Assembly (NCBI GenBank): GCA_030612705.1
Contig: JAUWNI010000001.1
Location: 1 to 64,000 of the forward strand
Length of the DNA: 64,000 nucleotides
Direction of reading: 5' to 3'
Source: Phycisphaerae bacterium
GTDB taxonomy: Bacteria > Planctomycetota > Phycisphaerae > UBA1845 > Fen-1342
The position numbers and the translations under genes were made by a program. Shown here piece after piece: positions 1-9,532 of the stretch (the first letter of the stretch is position 1; every line of letters begins with the position of its first letter). The notes below the pieces were generated by a model. It was given only the letters and a program-made list of their open reading frames with translations, was not told the origin of the DNA and did no database searches.

Positions 1-220
1 CTTCTGATAGTCCCGGAGGGACGAAAGATAGTAGCCCAGGGCGTGAGCCCTGGGGTAAGGGAGCGTATTGTGCCGAAAGCCCCGGAGGGGCGGCAGAGAC
101 GCGGCGCGTGTCGGGAACTCTCTGTCGCCCCTCCGGGGCTCTCATCACCGAGCGTCACGTCTTCCGGGGGCTCACGCCCCCGGCTACTGACTGTCGCCCC
201 TCACGGGGCTGCAACGTTAA
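1..220. repeat. Palindromic dispersed-repeat cluster (AGTCCCGGAGGGACGAAAGATAGTAGCCCAGGGCGTGAGCCCTGGG ... CTGTCGCCCCTCCGGGGCT)
   Basis: Left part contains CCCGGAGGG and CCCAGGGCGTGAGCCCTGGG; right part contains CCCCTCCGGGG, CCGGGGGCTCACGCCCCCGG and CCCCTCACGGGG in inverted arrangement; no convincing CDS. Confidence 0.6.
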
Positions 221-329
221 ACATGTGCCTTCTATAATTTCTCAGGAGAAGCCTTTCGGCTTCTCTCAGCGTAGACTCAGCGCCGAGGGATTTGTCCCCG
301 AGTCGAATTCCGGCTGGATAGCTCCGCGC

Positions 330-453
330 GTCCGCCGCCGGCGCCCATAGACTGTAGCGGCCGCCCCCCGTGTCGGCCGTAGAGTACGGGAAAACAGCCG
401 CTCACGGGATCGGCCGCGACAGTCTATGGGCACCGCCGACTTTTGCGGCGGAC
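330..453. repeat. REPIN-like imperfect palindrome, family A
   Basis: GTCCGCCGCCGGCGCCCATAGACTGTAGCGGCCG ... CGGCCGCGACAGTCTATGGGCACCGCCGACTTTTGCGGCGGAC: inverted ends around a spacer; related copies elsewhere in the window. Confidence 0.75.
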
Positions 454-581
454 TGACAAGGGAAAGCGAAGCTCCCGCTGAGCCATTCGCACGACGGCCC
501 GTCAGAAGCCTCACCCTCCCCATGCCACCTTGTCACCTGTGACTTTGTTACCTTGTTACTTCGTTACCTTGTCACCCTTTG

Positions 582-1096
582 TCATTCCCCCTTCACATAG
601 AAGTTGCCGGACAGCGATTTCAGGCCCGGCGCCGATTCGGCCGTGCTGGTGCCCGAGTCGAGGTCGGCGACGAGGATATCCTCTTTCGCGGCCGGACCGG
701 TGGTCGAGAAGTACACGCTGCCGAAGCCTTCGGAGACGTCGGCCCCGTCAACGTCGCTGACGTCGATCACGATCCGCATCACCGTCGCTGGCCCGTCGTT
801 CGATTCCGCCGTGTCGTACCAACCCAGATTCACGTCCGTGGTCGTGAACACTTCGTCCGGGTCCGGCGGGTCGTACGCCCCGACCACGCTCGCGTTCGGC
901 AGTGCCGGCAATGTCGTCCACGGAGCGGCGACGAAGATCGCGTACTGGTTCGGGTAGGTCGCCGCCAAAGACAGCCGAAACTCGGCGTCGTTCGATGCGT
1001 CGAGTACGGCCCCGGTCACAACCCAGTCGTCGCTGTTGGGATCGTCCACCTCGATCTTCAGGTCGAAGACGAAGTGATCGACCTCGCCGCCGAATC
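582..1096 (-). pseudogene. Fragment of a putative secreted protein, N-terminus missing or interrupted
   Basis: Protein-like ORF ...FGGEVDHFVFDLKIEVDDPNSDDWVVTGAVLDASNDAEF...SGNFYVKGE with an in-frame TGA directly upstream of FGGEVD and no signal peptide. Confidence 0.45.
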
Positions 1097-1254
1097 AGTT
1101 GGGGGGTGTAGAGTTCGTGGGAAGGATGCTGTTCACGGACTGTGCTGAAGCGTGTAGTTGACAGCGTTGCACGGCGTCGTTGCGCCAAGCCGCGATTCTG
1201 ATCGGAGGAAGGAATGACGACTCATAGGATTGGGATGCCCCCGTTCTTTTGCAA

Positions 1255-1402
1255 AATAGGTGACTGTCCCTATTTACCCTATTTACCCTATTTACCCTAT
1301 TTACCCCTATTTACCCCTATTTACCTATTTACCCTATTTACCCCTATTTACCCAGGTGACTGTCCCTATTTACCCTGTCCCTATTTACCCTATTTACCCT
1401 GA
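1255..1402. repeat. Tandem TATTTACCC(C) array with embedded AGGTGACTGTCCCTATT units
   Basis: About nine consecutive 8-10 bp TATTTACCC units, then a second AGGTGACTGTCCCTATTTACC block; a related AGGTGGCTGTCCCTATT lies near 2365. Confidence 0.85.
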
Positions 1403-1431
1403 GCTATACTCCTGTTTTGTGAATTACGAGA

Positions 1432-2139
1432 TTAGTCATCTGTCAACCTACGATGGCAAAAGGCCATCGCGACAAGGATTAGAAACACGGTTTTGGGTTC
1501 GGGAACGACACCGAAGCGAACATAATCCCAATGAGCAAGGCTGGTCGCCGGTCTCACGTTAGTACCCCATCCGACACGCGCTTCTCCAACGCCTTGCCAC
1601 CACGTACCCTCGTGGGCGAGTTCGTCGTCGATGTATAGCTCGAAGGTAAGCATATCCGACGAGATGAAGCGGTAGTCGTGATAGACGCCTGGTGTTATTG
1701 GGATATATGTGGGGAAGTCCTCATATAAACTCCAAATTATGTCTTCTCGAAAGACAAAGCCCGCCCACCTGAGTTCGTCAGAGGCGACATTAATCAGCGG
1801 GTCGCCAAAATCGCCGACAACTTCCTCCGCTTTCAGCCGCCACTCCATGACGAATGTTTCGCCAGGCCCTGGGTCCATCTGCCCCGGTCGCTCTATGAAG
1901 TTGAAATCCCAGAGCCACGGGTCGTGCATCGAGTCCATGGTAAGCACGCCGTCTTCTAGAGTGCGGACTGCGCCGCTACCCTGATACTCGCCGTCGTTGT
2001 TGCCCCAGTACCGAGTCCATCCTTCATTCTCCGGTAAATCATTGCCCTCGTACGTGATCCAATACTGCTCCGCCCCGGCTGTTGAAACCATCAGCCCCAG
2101 GGCGGCGGCTGTGAATAAGAGCAATATCACGCGTTTCAT
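1432..2139 (-). CDS. PEP-CTERM sorting domain protein (secreted)
   Basis: Signal peptide MKRVILLLFTAAALGLMVSTAGA; C-terminal VVPEPKTVFLILVAMAFCHRR. Alternative start at 2196 also has a plausible SD (AAGGAGG). Confidence 0.75.
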   Translation of the reverse strand: MKRVILLLFTAAALGLMVSTAGAEQYWITYEGNDLPENEGWTRYWGNNDGEYQGSGAVRTLEDGVLTMDSMHDPWLWDFNFIERPGQMDPGPGETFVMEWRLKAEEVVGDFGDPLINVASDELRWAGFVFREDIIWSLYEDFPTYIPITPGVYHDYRFISSDMLTFELYIDDELAHEGTWWQGVGEARVGWGTNVRPATSLAHWDYVRFGVVPEPKTVFLILVAMAFCHRRLTDD

Positions 2140-2236
2140 CCCATGCACTCCTTTCATGTTTGGTTTGTTCCCAAATTCGCGTCCGCATCCATTCATATCG
2201 TGCCTCCTTGTTCACATTTCCCCGACTCGACCACCG

Positions 2237-2335
2237 AGCCGTTCGCCTCGCCGCCTTTTCAACAAGAATAAGCCGCGGGGCGAAGGGCTCGCATTGATTA
2301 TTATAGATGGTGCGGCAAGCCGCACCCTACGCGGC
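2237..2335. repeat. Dispersed repeat family C, copy 1
   Basis: GAGCCGTTCGCC...CCTTTTCAACAAGAATAAGCCGCGGGGCGAAGGGCTCGCATTGAT..TTATAGATGGTGCGGCAAGCCGCACCCTAC; near-identical copy at ~3488-3585. Confidence 0.75.
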
Positions 2336-2440
2336 TATGGGGCTTATTATATTCTGTCAATAATAGGTGGCTGTCCCTATTATGACATTATCCTGAAACA
2401 TCTTTTGTTACTCCTTCTGAGTTAGATCTTCATAAACAAG

Positions 2441-3142
2441 CTAAACGCGATTGCATCTGGTACAGAAGAGGAGACCGGTTAGCAGAAATAACGAACAAGG
2501 TTCGGGTACGACTCCAAATCGTAAGTAATCCCAATGCGAGAGGCTGGCGGCACCACTGACCGCATCACCCCAGGTGACATACGATTCCATGAGGCCATCC
2601 CAGAACTCACCCTGGCGGGCAAATACACCGTCAATGTATAGTTCATAGGTACGCATGTCCAATGAGTATAACTGGTACTCATGGAATACACCCGGTGTTA
2701 TCGGAATCCATGCATCATTCTCGAACTTGCTCTCAATCCCGTCTTCGTAATAACCGAACCCAACAATCCATCCATCATCAGAATGAACAGATACCGAGGG
2801 GTCGTAAGAGCCATAGGTAGATATGACTTGGTCTACTTTCAATTGCCACTCAATGACAAATAATTCTCCCGGCCCTGGATCAAGCTGTCCGGGTCTGTCG
2901 AAACGAGCAAAATCATAGACACCTTGGTCGTGAAGAGAGTCGATGGTAAGAATACCGTCATCGACCGTTCGGAAAGCCCCCTCGCCAAACGGCCCCTCCC
3001 AATCCCCCCATCGCCTTTGCCACCCCTCATTCTCGGGCAAATCGTTACCCTCGTAAGCAATCCAATACTGCTCCGCCCTGGCGGTGGAAACCAGCGTTCC
3101 CAGGGCGGCGGCTGTGAATAACAGCAATATCACGTGTTTCAT
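2441..3142 (-). CDS. PEP-CTERM sorting domain protein, paralog of the 1432-2139 gene
   Basis: Signal peptide MKHVILLLFTAAALGTLVSTARA, shared core (AEQYWIAYEGNDLPENEGW, ITPGVFHEY), C-terminal VVPEPCSLFLLTGLLFC. Confidence 0.75.
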   Translation of the reverse strand: MKHVILLLFTAAALGTLVSTARAEQYWIAYEGNDLPENEGWQRRWGDWEGPFGEGAFRTVDDGILTIDSLHDQGVYDFARFDRPGQLDPGPGELFVIEWQLKVDQVISTYGSYDPSVSVHSDDGWIVGFGYYEDGIESKFENDAWIPITPGVFHEYQLYSLDMRTYELYIDGVFARQGEFWDGLMESYVTWGDAVSGAASLSHWDYLRFGVVPEPCSLFLLTGLLFCTRCNRV

Positions 3143-3487
3143 CCCATGCACTCCTTTCATGTTTGGTTTGTTCCCAAATTCGCGTCCGCATCCATTCATA
3201 TCGTGCCTCCATGTCCACGTTTCCCGGCTCGACCGCCGAGCCGTTCGCCTCGCCGCCTTTTTTTTCATCAAAAGCGGCGCCCCCCTCGAATGTTCCGTCT
3301 GAACAACCCCCTTATGCACTCCCCGGCGAAAACAACTTCCGATAACATCCCCCACGAAACCCACCCCACGCGGCGGCGCCTTCCACCACCGATTATAGGA
3401 CTGCTAAATCAAGCTATTCAACATAGATAAAACGGATAATGACATCGTGAGAGATCCCGCATTACCGCCTGCCGGGCGCCGACCGCC

Positions 3488-3585
3488 GAGCCGTTCGCCG
3501 CGAAGCCTTTTCAACAAGAATAAGCCGCGGGGCGAGGGGCTCGCATTGATATTTATAGATGGTGCGGCAAGCCGCACCCTACCAG
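3488..3585. repeat. Dispersed repeat family C, copy 2
   Basis: GAGCCGTTCGCC...CCTTTTCAACAAGAATAAGCCGCGGGGCGAGGGGCTCGCATTGATATTTATAGATGGTGCGGCAAGCCGCACCCTAC. Confidence 0.75.
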
Positions 3586-3629
3586 TTCGCCGCAAATGTC
3601 GGCCGCTACATGACTTTTGTGGCGGACTG

Positions 3630-5492
3630 CTAATCCGTCATGCGCTCGGGTTTGCCGGAGATGTGCTTTTGAACGGTTGCGATCAAGATTTGGCGATTGA
3701 TCGGTTTGGTGGCGTAATCGTCGCAGCCGGCTTGCAGACACTTCTCGCGGGCGCCGGCCATCGCGTGGGCGGTCAGAGCGACGATCGGACCGGTGTGTCC
3801 CAGTTCGCGCAGCCGACGCGTCGCGCCGTAGCCGTCGAGCACCGGCATCTGCATGTCCATCAGGATGACGTCGAAGGGCTGGCCGAGCGATTTGGCACGC
3901 AGGGCGTGCTCGACGGCCACCTGTCCGTTCTCGGCCAACGTCACCTGCGCCCCGGCCTTCCGCAGTATGAACGCGATGAGACGTTGGTTGTCGGGGCCAT
4001 CCTCCGCGAGCAGGATGTTTGCGTTAAGCAACACTTTGTCGGTTGTGTTGGAAATCCTGGGTACCGGCGCGGTGGTATCGGTCTTGGTGAATTGCGTTGA
4101 CTGCGGCGCGTCGACGATCCGAACCCCGTCGAGCGGTCCCGTGCTGATCGTCAGGCTGAAGGTGCTGCCCTCACCGGGTTGACTGCGGGCCGTCAGGTCG
4201 CCCCCGAGCGCCTGTGCCAAACGTTTGCTGATCGTCAGGCCCAGTCCCGTTCCCCCATATGTGCGCGACGTCGAGGTGTCGGCCTGGGTGAACGGTTGAA
4301 AGAGCGTGCTGAGTTGTTCGGCGCTCAACCCGATACCGGTGTCGATCACGTCGAAACGCAACGGCGTTCGGCCGTTCCGTTCCGCCGCGTGTTCCGCGTC
4401 GCGCGGCCACGAAACGACCAGCTTAACCTCGCCCGTGTGGGTAAACTTGATCGCGTTCCCAACGAGGTTGATCAGGATTTGTCGGAGCCGGGTCGGGTCG
4501 GTGTTGATGGCTTCGGGGATCGGCCCGCGGATTTCCGTGGTCCAGCCCAGCTCCTTCGGTTCGGCGCGGACTTGCATCAGCGAATAGATATCCGCGACGA
4601 TTTGCTCGGGTGAGCACGCCGTAAATTCAGGCTCGAGCCGGCCGGCTTCGATCTTCGAGAGATCGAGGATGTCGTTGATGAGCTCGAGCAGGTACCGGCC
4701 GTTGCGGCGGATCGTGTTAATTGCCGCGAGACGGTCCTCGTTGGTCAACTCGGAGTCGAGCAGGTTTTCGGCATAGCCGAGAATCGCGGTCATCGGTGTG
4801 CGGATTTCGTGGCTCATGTTCGCCAGGAAATCCGACTTGGCCTGGTTTGCCGCCTCGGCCTGTTCCATGGCCTCGCGCAGGTCGGCGGAACGCCGTTGCA
4901 CTTCGGTTTCCAACTGATCGATGTAGCGGTGTTTTTCTTGCAGATTGTTTTCGCGCTCTTGCAGCACATCGGCGACCGTTTCGGCATGCGCCCGCTTCAA
5001 GGTTTCCTGCTCGGCCAGCAGATGCCGATTGCGGGTTTGCATTTCGCGAAGCTGGTCGGCCTGACGAATGGACGACCAGGCGAGCCGGGCCAGGGTTGAC
5101 AATTCGTCGTGATCGAGCGCATTCGTGTCGAACTCGGCTTGCAGTGGATCAAGCATCACGCCCAGATATACACGGGGTTCGTCATCGGCCGAAGCGCGCA
5201 GGCCGATCATCGCGTTGTTCTCCGCCTGGTTTGTCCGAAGGGTCATTTTGGTGAAATCGGCTTCGGCCAGTGAACGCGACAGGCTTTCCGCGGCCGTGCT
5301 GATCGTATCGCGGGTTTCGTACCCCGGGTGTGGACACGTTCCCAAGACGCGTCCGTGCTTGTCGGTCAGAAAGACCGCGGTGCCGCCCCAACAACGAAGA
5401 CGTTGCAACACGGCCGGCAGACAACCGGTGTCGTCCGCGCGGGGCGCGTCATCGATAAACATCCGACTTATATCGGCGAGCAAGTCCTGCAT
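3630..5492 (-). CDS. Hybrid sensor histidine kinase/response regulator
   Basis: HisKA motif ([24 protein letters not shown]), HATPase motifs ([24 protein letters not shown]), C-terminal REC domain ([22 protein letters not shown]). Confidence 0.93.
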   Translation of the reverse strand: MQDLLADISRMFIDDAPRADDTGCLPAVLQRLRCWGGTAVFLTDKHGRVLGTCPHPGYETRDTISTAAESLSRSLAEADFTKMTLRTNQAENNAMIGLRASADDEPRVYLGVMLDPLQAEFDTNALDHDELSTLARLAWSSIRQADQLREMQTRNRHLLAEQETLKRAHAETVADVLQERENNLQEKHRYIDQLETEVQRRSADLREAMEQAEAANQAKSDFLANMSHEIRTPMTAILGYAENLLDSELTNEDRLAAINTIRRNGRYLLELINDILDLSKIEAGRLEPEFTACSPEQIVADIYSLMQVRAEPKELGWTTEIRGPIPEAINTDPTRLRQILINLVGNAIKFTHTGEVKLVVSWPRDAEHAAERNGRTPLRFDVIDTGIGLSAEQLSTLFQPFTQADTSTSRTYGGTGLGLTISKRLAQALGGDLTARSQPGEGSTFSLTISTGPLDGVRIVDAPQSTQFTKTDTTAPVPRISNTTDKVLLNANILLAEDGPDNQRLIAFILRKAGAQVTLAENGQVAVEHALRAKSLGQPFDVILMDMQMPVLDGYGATRRLRELGHTGPIVALTAHAMAGAREKCLQAGCDDYATKPINRQILIATVQKHISGKPERMTD

Positions 5493-5500
5493 AAGTTTTT

Positions 5501-6385
5501 CTATGTTTCGAACAGGTTCCGGTTCATCTCGAGTTCCTGATTAAGGTCGGTCGCGAGGATGATGATGTCCTCTTTCTGGAAACCCAGCGCCCGGAAAGTT
5601 TCCAACGGCGGCTCCACCAGGCGCATCCCGACGGACGTGATCCCCTTGAGCGTGCAGATCACGTTCGCGACCTCGACGCACCTCACGATATCAGCGCCCT
5701 CGCCCTTGTATTGTTGCGACTCGTGATGAAAACGGATCGCGGCTCGAACGGTCGGGGGGAATTCCCACGATTCCGCGATCCGGGCCCCCAGAGAGCAATG
5801 ATTGAATCCAAGCCACTCTTTTTCCTGCGCGGAAAGAGACGTTCCCTCGTGGAGATCCAGGATCATTTCGCGGAACCGCGCTTGGACCTGCTGGTCTTCG
5901 ATGATGATGCCCAGGTCGTGCAGCAGCCCGGCGAGAAACGCGTCTTCGAAATTCGGTATCCTGCATCGGCTGGCTATCAATCGCGCGCAAACACCCACCG
6001 AGATCAGGTGTCGCCAGAGCGTGCTCCGCCGGTAGGTGCCGATCTCTTCGTCATCCTGGAAAATATTGCTGACCGAAGCCGTCATCGCCAGGTTTCGGAC
6101 TTGGCCAAAGCCCAGGTAGCTAATCGCCTGGTGGAGATTGTTGACGGTCGTACGAACGCCGCAGGCTGCCGAGTTCACCATCCGCAGCACGCGAGCGCTC
6201 AGCGCGGGGTCTCCCTCCACAACGGCCTTCAGGTCCGCCGCCCCGGCATCGGGATCCTTGGCGACTTCGATGACTTTGAGGGCAATCTGCGGCAGCGTCG
6301 TGATCTCGGTCACCTGGCGTACGACCGCGTCGATCGACGGCGGCGGCCCCGTGACCAGTATGTCAGTGTTATCGTTTTGCGTCAT
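5501..6385 (-). CDS. HDOD domain-containing protein
   Basis: [49 protein letters not shown] ... [16 protein letters not shown] signature; abuts the histidine kinase. Confidence 0.9.
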   Translation of the reverse strand: MTQNDNTDILVTGPPPSIDAVVRQVTEITTLPQIALKVIEVAKDPDAGAADLKAVVEGDPALSARVLRMVNSAACGVRTTVNNLHQAISYLGFGQVRNLAMTASVSNIFQDDEEIGTYRRSTLWRHLISVGVCARLIASRCRIPNFEDAFLAGLLHDLGIIIEDQQVQARFREMILDLHEGTSLSAQEKEWLGFNHCSLGARIAESWEFPPTVRAAIRFHHESQQYKGEGADIVRCVEVANVICTLKGITSVGMRLVEPPLETFRALGFQKEDIIILATDLNQELEMNRNLFET

Positions 6386-6811
6386 AAGCCAGCCTCGCGC
6401 CCGCCTGACTACCTGGCTCTCCGGGGTGAGCGGCGGTGCCTAGAAATTGTTACAATGCGAAGTGACCCGCGGGGAAGTCACCGAGTAACCCAGTCATCTA
6501 CCTGGGGCCGCTTACTGTAAGTTCCGCGCAGGGACCACACGCTGTACGTATCGGTCCGTTGTCGCAACCGTTTGAGCAACGCCTATGGTTCTCTAGACCG
6601 GCTTCCGCCGCGGACGATTCCACGAAACGCCGATTCCGAAGTGGTTACAGCAAAATAGCTGGACGATATGGGACATTTGCGGTCATACTTCACGCGACTC
6701 GAAATAGATCAAGATGGTCGCTGCAAGCGGTTTCGACCGTATGGTCAACGTCCCATAACAGTGTCTCTTTGCATCCTTACTGCCGCTGCCGCGAATTAGG
6801 GGAGAAGTACC

Positions 6812-7561
6812 ATGACCAGCGAACAATCCGCAATTCCAAATCCCAAATCCGCAATCCGCTGCTGGTTTGCCGCCGGCCTGTTATGCCTGCTCGCGGGGTC
6901 GGCCATTCGTGCTCAGGATACTCCGCCCCCGTTTCCCACACTCAACTTCGAGCAGACGCCGAGCTGTGCAGTCATGCGGGTAACCGCGAAATGTGGCGTG
7001 AACGCGCTCGTTGTGGATGAGGAGCGTACATTTGTGTTGTCCGGCGTTACCGTTCCCGGCGATAAGATCGCTCGAACCCGCCTCCAACGCTTCCTCGAAA
7101 ACCTGCTCACAGGCGAGGATGTCTACATCCAACCGGAACCCGCGGTCGGCAATCCCCAATCCGAAATCTCCAATCCGGAATCCCCCGCGTTGGTCTGTCT
7201 TTTCCGAGCCCCGGACGGGCTGTTCGTGAATCTGGAGGCCGTGCGGCAAGGCTACGCCAAGGTGTGCGCGAAACCGAACTGCGAACAGTTGGACCTGTTA
7301 CGCCACTACGAGCAGCGTGCCCGAAAGGCGAGAAAGGGCATCTGGGCGCCCCGTCCGGCACGTAACCCACAGCCCGTCATTTCGAAGCCGGTAAAAACCG
7401 ACGAGATCATCGTCTACGTGACCAAGTCGGGAAAGAAATACCACCGGGAAGGCTGCCAGCACTTGCGGAAAAGCTCGCGTGCCATCTCACTCAAGGAAGC
7501 GCTTGAGAAGGGCTACGAGCCGTGTACACGCTGCAAACCGCCGACGAAGGAGAACCCGTGA
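6812..7561 (+). CDS. Thermonuclease (SNase)-like secreted protein
   Basis: N-terminal hydrophobic segment; SNase-like core (VSGVTVPG, EDVYIQPEP, VNLEAVRQGYAKV, ARKARKGIWAP); C-terminal YHREGCQHLRKSSRAISLKEALEKGYEPCTRC motif. Confidence 0.75.
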   Translation: MTSEQSAIPNPKSAIRCWFAAGLLCLLAGSAIRAQDTPPPFPTLNFEQTPSCAVMRVTAKCGVNALVVDEERTFVLSGVTVPGDKIARTRLQRFLENLLTGEDVYIQPEPAVGNPQSEISNPESPALVCLFRAPDGLFVNLEAVRQGYAKVCAKPNCEQLDLLRHYEQRARKARKGIWAPRPARNPQPVISKPVKTDEIIVYVTKSGKKYHREGCQHLRKSSRAISLKEALEKGYEPCTRCKPPTKENP

Positions 7562-7583
7562 CTCGCCGTAGTGTTCCGCCAAC

Positions 7584-7694
7584 GTTGATCCGATGGATCA
7601 TCGTTGATTGGGTGGCCCACCTCTTTAGAGGTGGAGGACACGAATGGAGCTTAGATTCGCGTTCCCCACGGCTAAAGCCATGGGCCACCCACCG
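7584..7694. repeat. REPIN-like palindrome, family B (GGGTGGCCCACCTCTTTAGAGGTGG...GGCTAAAGCCATGGGCCACCC)
   Basis: Inverted GGGTGGCCCA/TGGGCCACCC ends; first 51 bp match 17245-17295 in opposite orientation at all but one position. Confidence 0.8.
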
Positions 7695-7750
7695 TAGTAG
7701 CGGTCAGCGGTCAGCAGTCAGAGTTCGGCATTCAACAATCCGCAATCCAC

Positions 7751-8701
7751 TCACGCCGTCTGTGGCGGCGGGGGATTGTGCCGCGCCGCGCCTTCTTTCG
7801 CCGTCGCTTCCTCATTGACCAGCAGGGCTTGCATGATCTGGTCGCCGACGCTGATCATGCCCGCCGGGGTGTACGGCACCATCATGATAGTGGCCTTGCT
7901 GCGAGTACCCACCGCGGTGACGGTATCGTAGTGCTGGGTCAGCAGGACCATCTGGGTTGCTTCGGCAGGCGAGATACCCGCCTCCGTGCAGGCACTCACG
8001 GATTCCTTCAGACCCTTGGCGATCGCCAGCCGCTGACGGGCGATGCCGACACCCTGCAACTCCTTGGCCCGCGCATCGGCCTCGGCCTCGGCAATCACAT
8101 GGATCTTCTTGGCCTCCGCTTCGTTCTTGGCGGCCTCCTTTAGCCGGGCGCTGGCGTTGACCTTGTTCATCGCCTTCTTGACTTCGGAGTCGGGCTGGAT
8201 GTCGTTTACCAACGCCTGCATGATCGTGTAGCCGAAGTCATCCATGATGTCCTGCAAGCGCTCCTTGACCGCGATCGCGATCTTTTCCTTCTCGGAAAAG
8301 ACGTGGTCGATCAGCATCTCCGGCACCTTGGCGCGGACCGTGTCGAACACGTACGAGCTGATTTGCTGCTGTGGGTTCATCAGCTTGTAGTGCGCCGCCC
8401 GGACGGCCTCGTCGTTCTCACGCACGAGGAACTGCACCGCGATCAGCAGATCGACGAAGACGTCGTCCTTGGTCTTGGATTCGACCGTGATCTCCAGCTC
8501 GCGCACCCGGTGCGTGACCCGCCCGGAAACGCTCTCGATCAGCGGAATCTTGAAGTTCAGGCCCGGGCCGGCGATCTTCTGGAACTTGCCGAACCGCTCC
8601 ACGATCGCCCGCGTCTGCTGTGACACGGTGAACAGACCGCTGAAGATAACGATCAGGAACACGATTCCCAGAATCACTAACACGATAATCCCGACGGGCA
8701 T
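7751..8701 (-). CDS. SPFH/band 7 (stomatin/prohibitin-like) protein
   Basis: N-terminal TM MPVGIIVLVILGIVFLIVIFSGLFTVSQQTRAIVERFGKF; RVRELEITVESKTKDDVFVDLLIAVQF; SD AGGAG before the start. Confidence 0.9.
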   Translation of the reverse strand: MPVGIIVLVILGIVFLIVIFSGLFTVSQQTRAIVERFGKFQKIAGPGLNFKIPLIESVSGRVTHRVRELEITVESKTKDDVFVDLLIAVQFLVRENDEAVRAAHYKLMNPQQQISSYVFDTVRAKVPEMLIDHVFSEKEKIAIAVKERLQDIMDDFGYTIMQALVNDIQPDSEVKKAMNKVNASARLKEAAKNEAEAKKIHVIAEAEADARAKELQGVGIARQRLAIAKGLKESVSACTEAGISPAEATQMVLLTQHYDTVTAVGTRSKATIMMVPYTPAGMISVGDQIMQALLVNEEATAKEGAARHNPPPPQTA

Positions 8702-8776
8702 GGTGTGTCTCCTTATGCGGGTTGTTTTGCTTAAAGAAGCTATCAGCACTCAGCTTTCAGCATTCCAACTCATTCA

Positions 8777-9235
8777 TTATTCCCAGCCGAAATCCGCCGA
8801 TTGCAGCGTGACCGTCAGCGTACGCAGCGGCGCCGACAATTCGTACGACGGAATCTCGAGCGCGACTTCCTTTCCTTGCGCCAACTCCTCCACCGTGCGC
8901 TCGACGTTAAACAGCTCACTGCCGTCGTCGCCCTCGCCGCGAACTTCCAGCACGACATCGCGCAACGGGTAGCCGGCGTTGAAGATGATGACGTTCACGC
9001 CCTCGGTGGCGATCAGCGTCTCCCCGCCGAGCGACGATTCGGTGCGGTAATACAATTCCGCGGCCTTATCGCACGGCAGATAGTCGTCCGGCACGGTCAG
9101 TGGCCGAGGGTGACGGATTTGCTCGGCCCGTCGCGAGCCGTCCACGCCGATGTCTAGCGAAAGCCCGCAGCGCGCGCAGAAACGGGCAATGTCGCGATTG
9201 GTTGTATGACAGCGTGGGCATTCCGTTTCCATCAT
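8777..9235 (-). CDS. Zinc-ribbon protein of unknown function
   Basis: N-terminal ECPRCHTTNRDIARFCARCG four-cysteine ribbon. Confidence 0.7.
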   Translation of the reverse strand: MMETECPRCHTTNRDIARFCARCGLSLDIGVDGSRRAEQIRHPRPLTVPDDYLPCDKAAELYYRTESSLGGETLIATEGVNVIIFNAGYPLRDVVLEVRGEGDDGSELFNVERTVEELAQGKEVALEIPSYELSAPLRTLTVTLQSADFGWE

Positions 9236-9532
9236 GATGTTACACTCGCGAAAGTCGCCGATCGGTTGATCGGCGGCTTCAATAGCAATTGGCATAACCG
9301 GTCGTCTCTACAGCCAAGTGTATCTTTGGTGGGCGCCGCCGCAACTATAAACGCCGCAAGAGCTTGTAATCCGCGAGCGGTTTTCCTTGAAATGGAGCAG
9401 CCGGTTCGGGTATACATAAAACATATAGGGTGAACGGCCGGCTTTTGGAGGGGGCGTACATGCCTCGGGATGATCGCGGGTGCGCCCAACGTTTTTTTTT
9501 CACTGACAACCTTGGGAGATGGGGAGTACAAC

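Noticed and set aside
579-1148. 189-aa plus-strand ORF
   Set aside because: Antisense of the protein-like secreted fragment; Arg/Val/His-rich without motifs.
1255-1402. Possible CRISPR array
   Set aside because: Repeat unit is only 8-10 bp with no spacers; a tandem microsatellite-like array.
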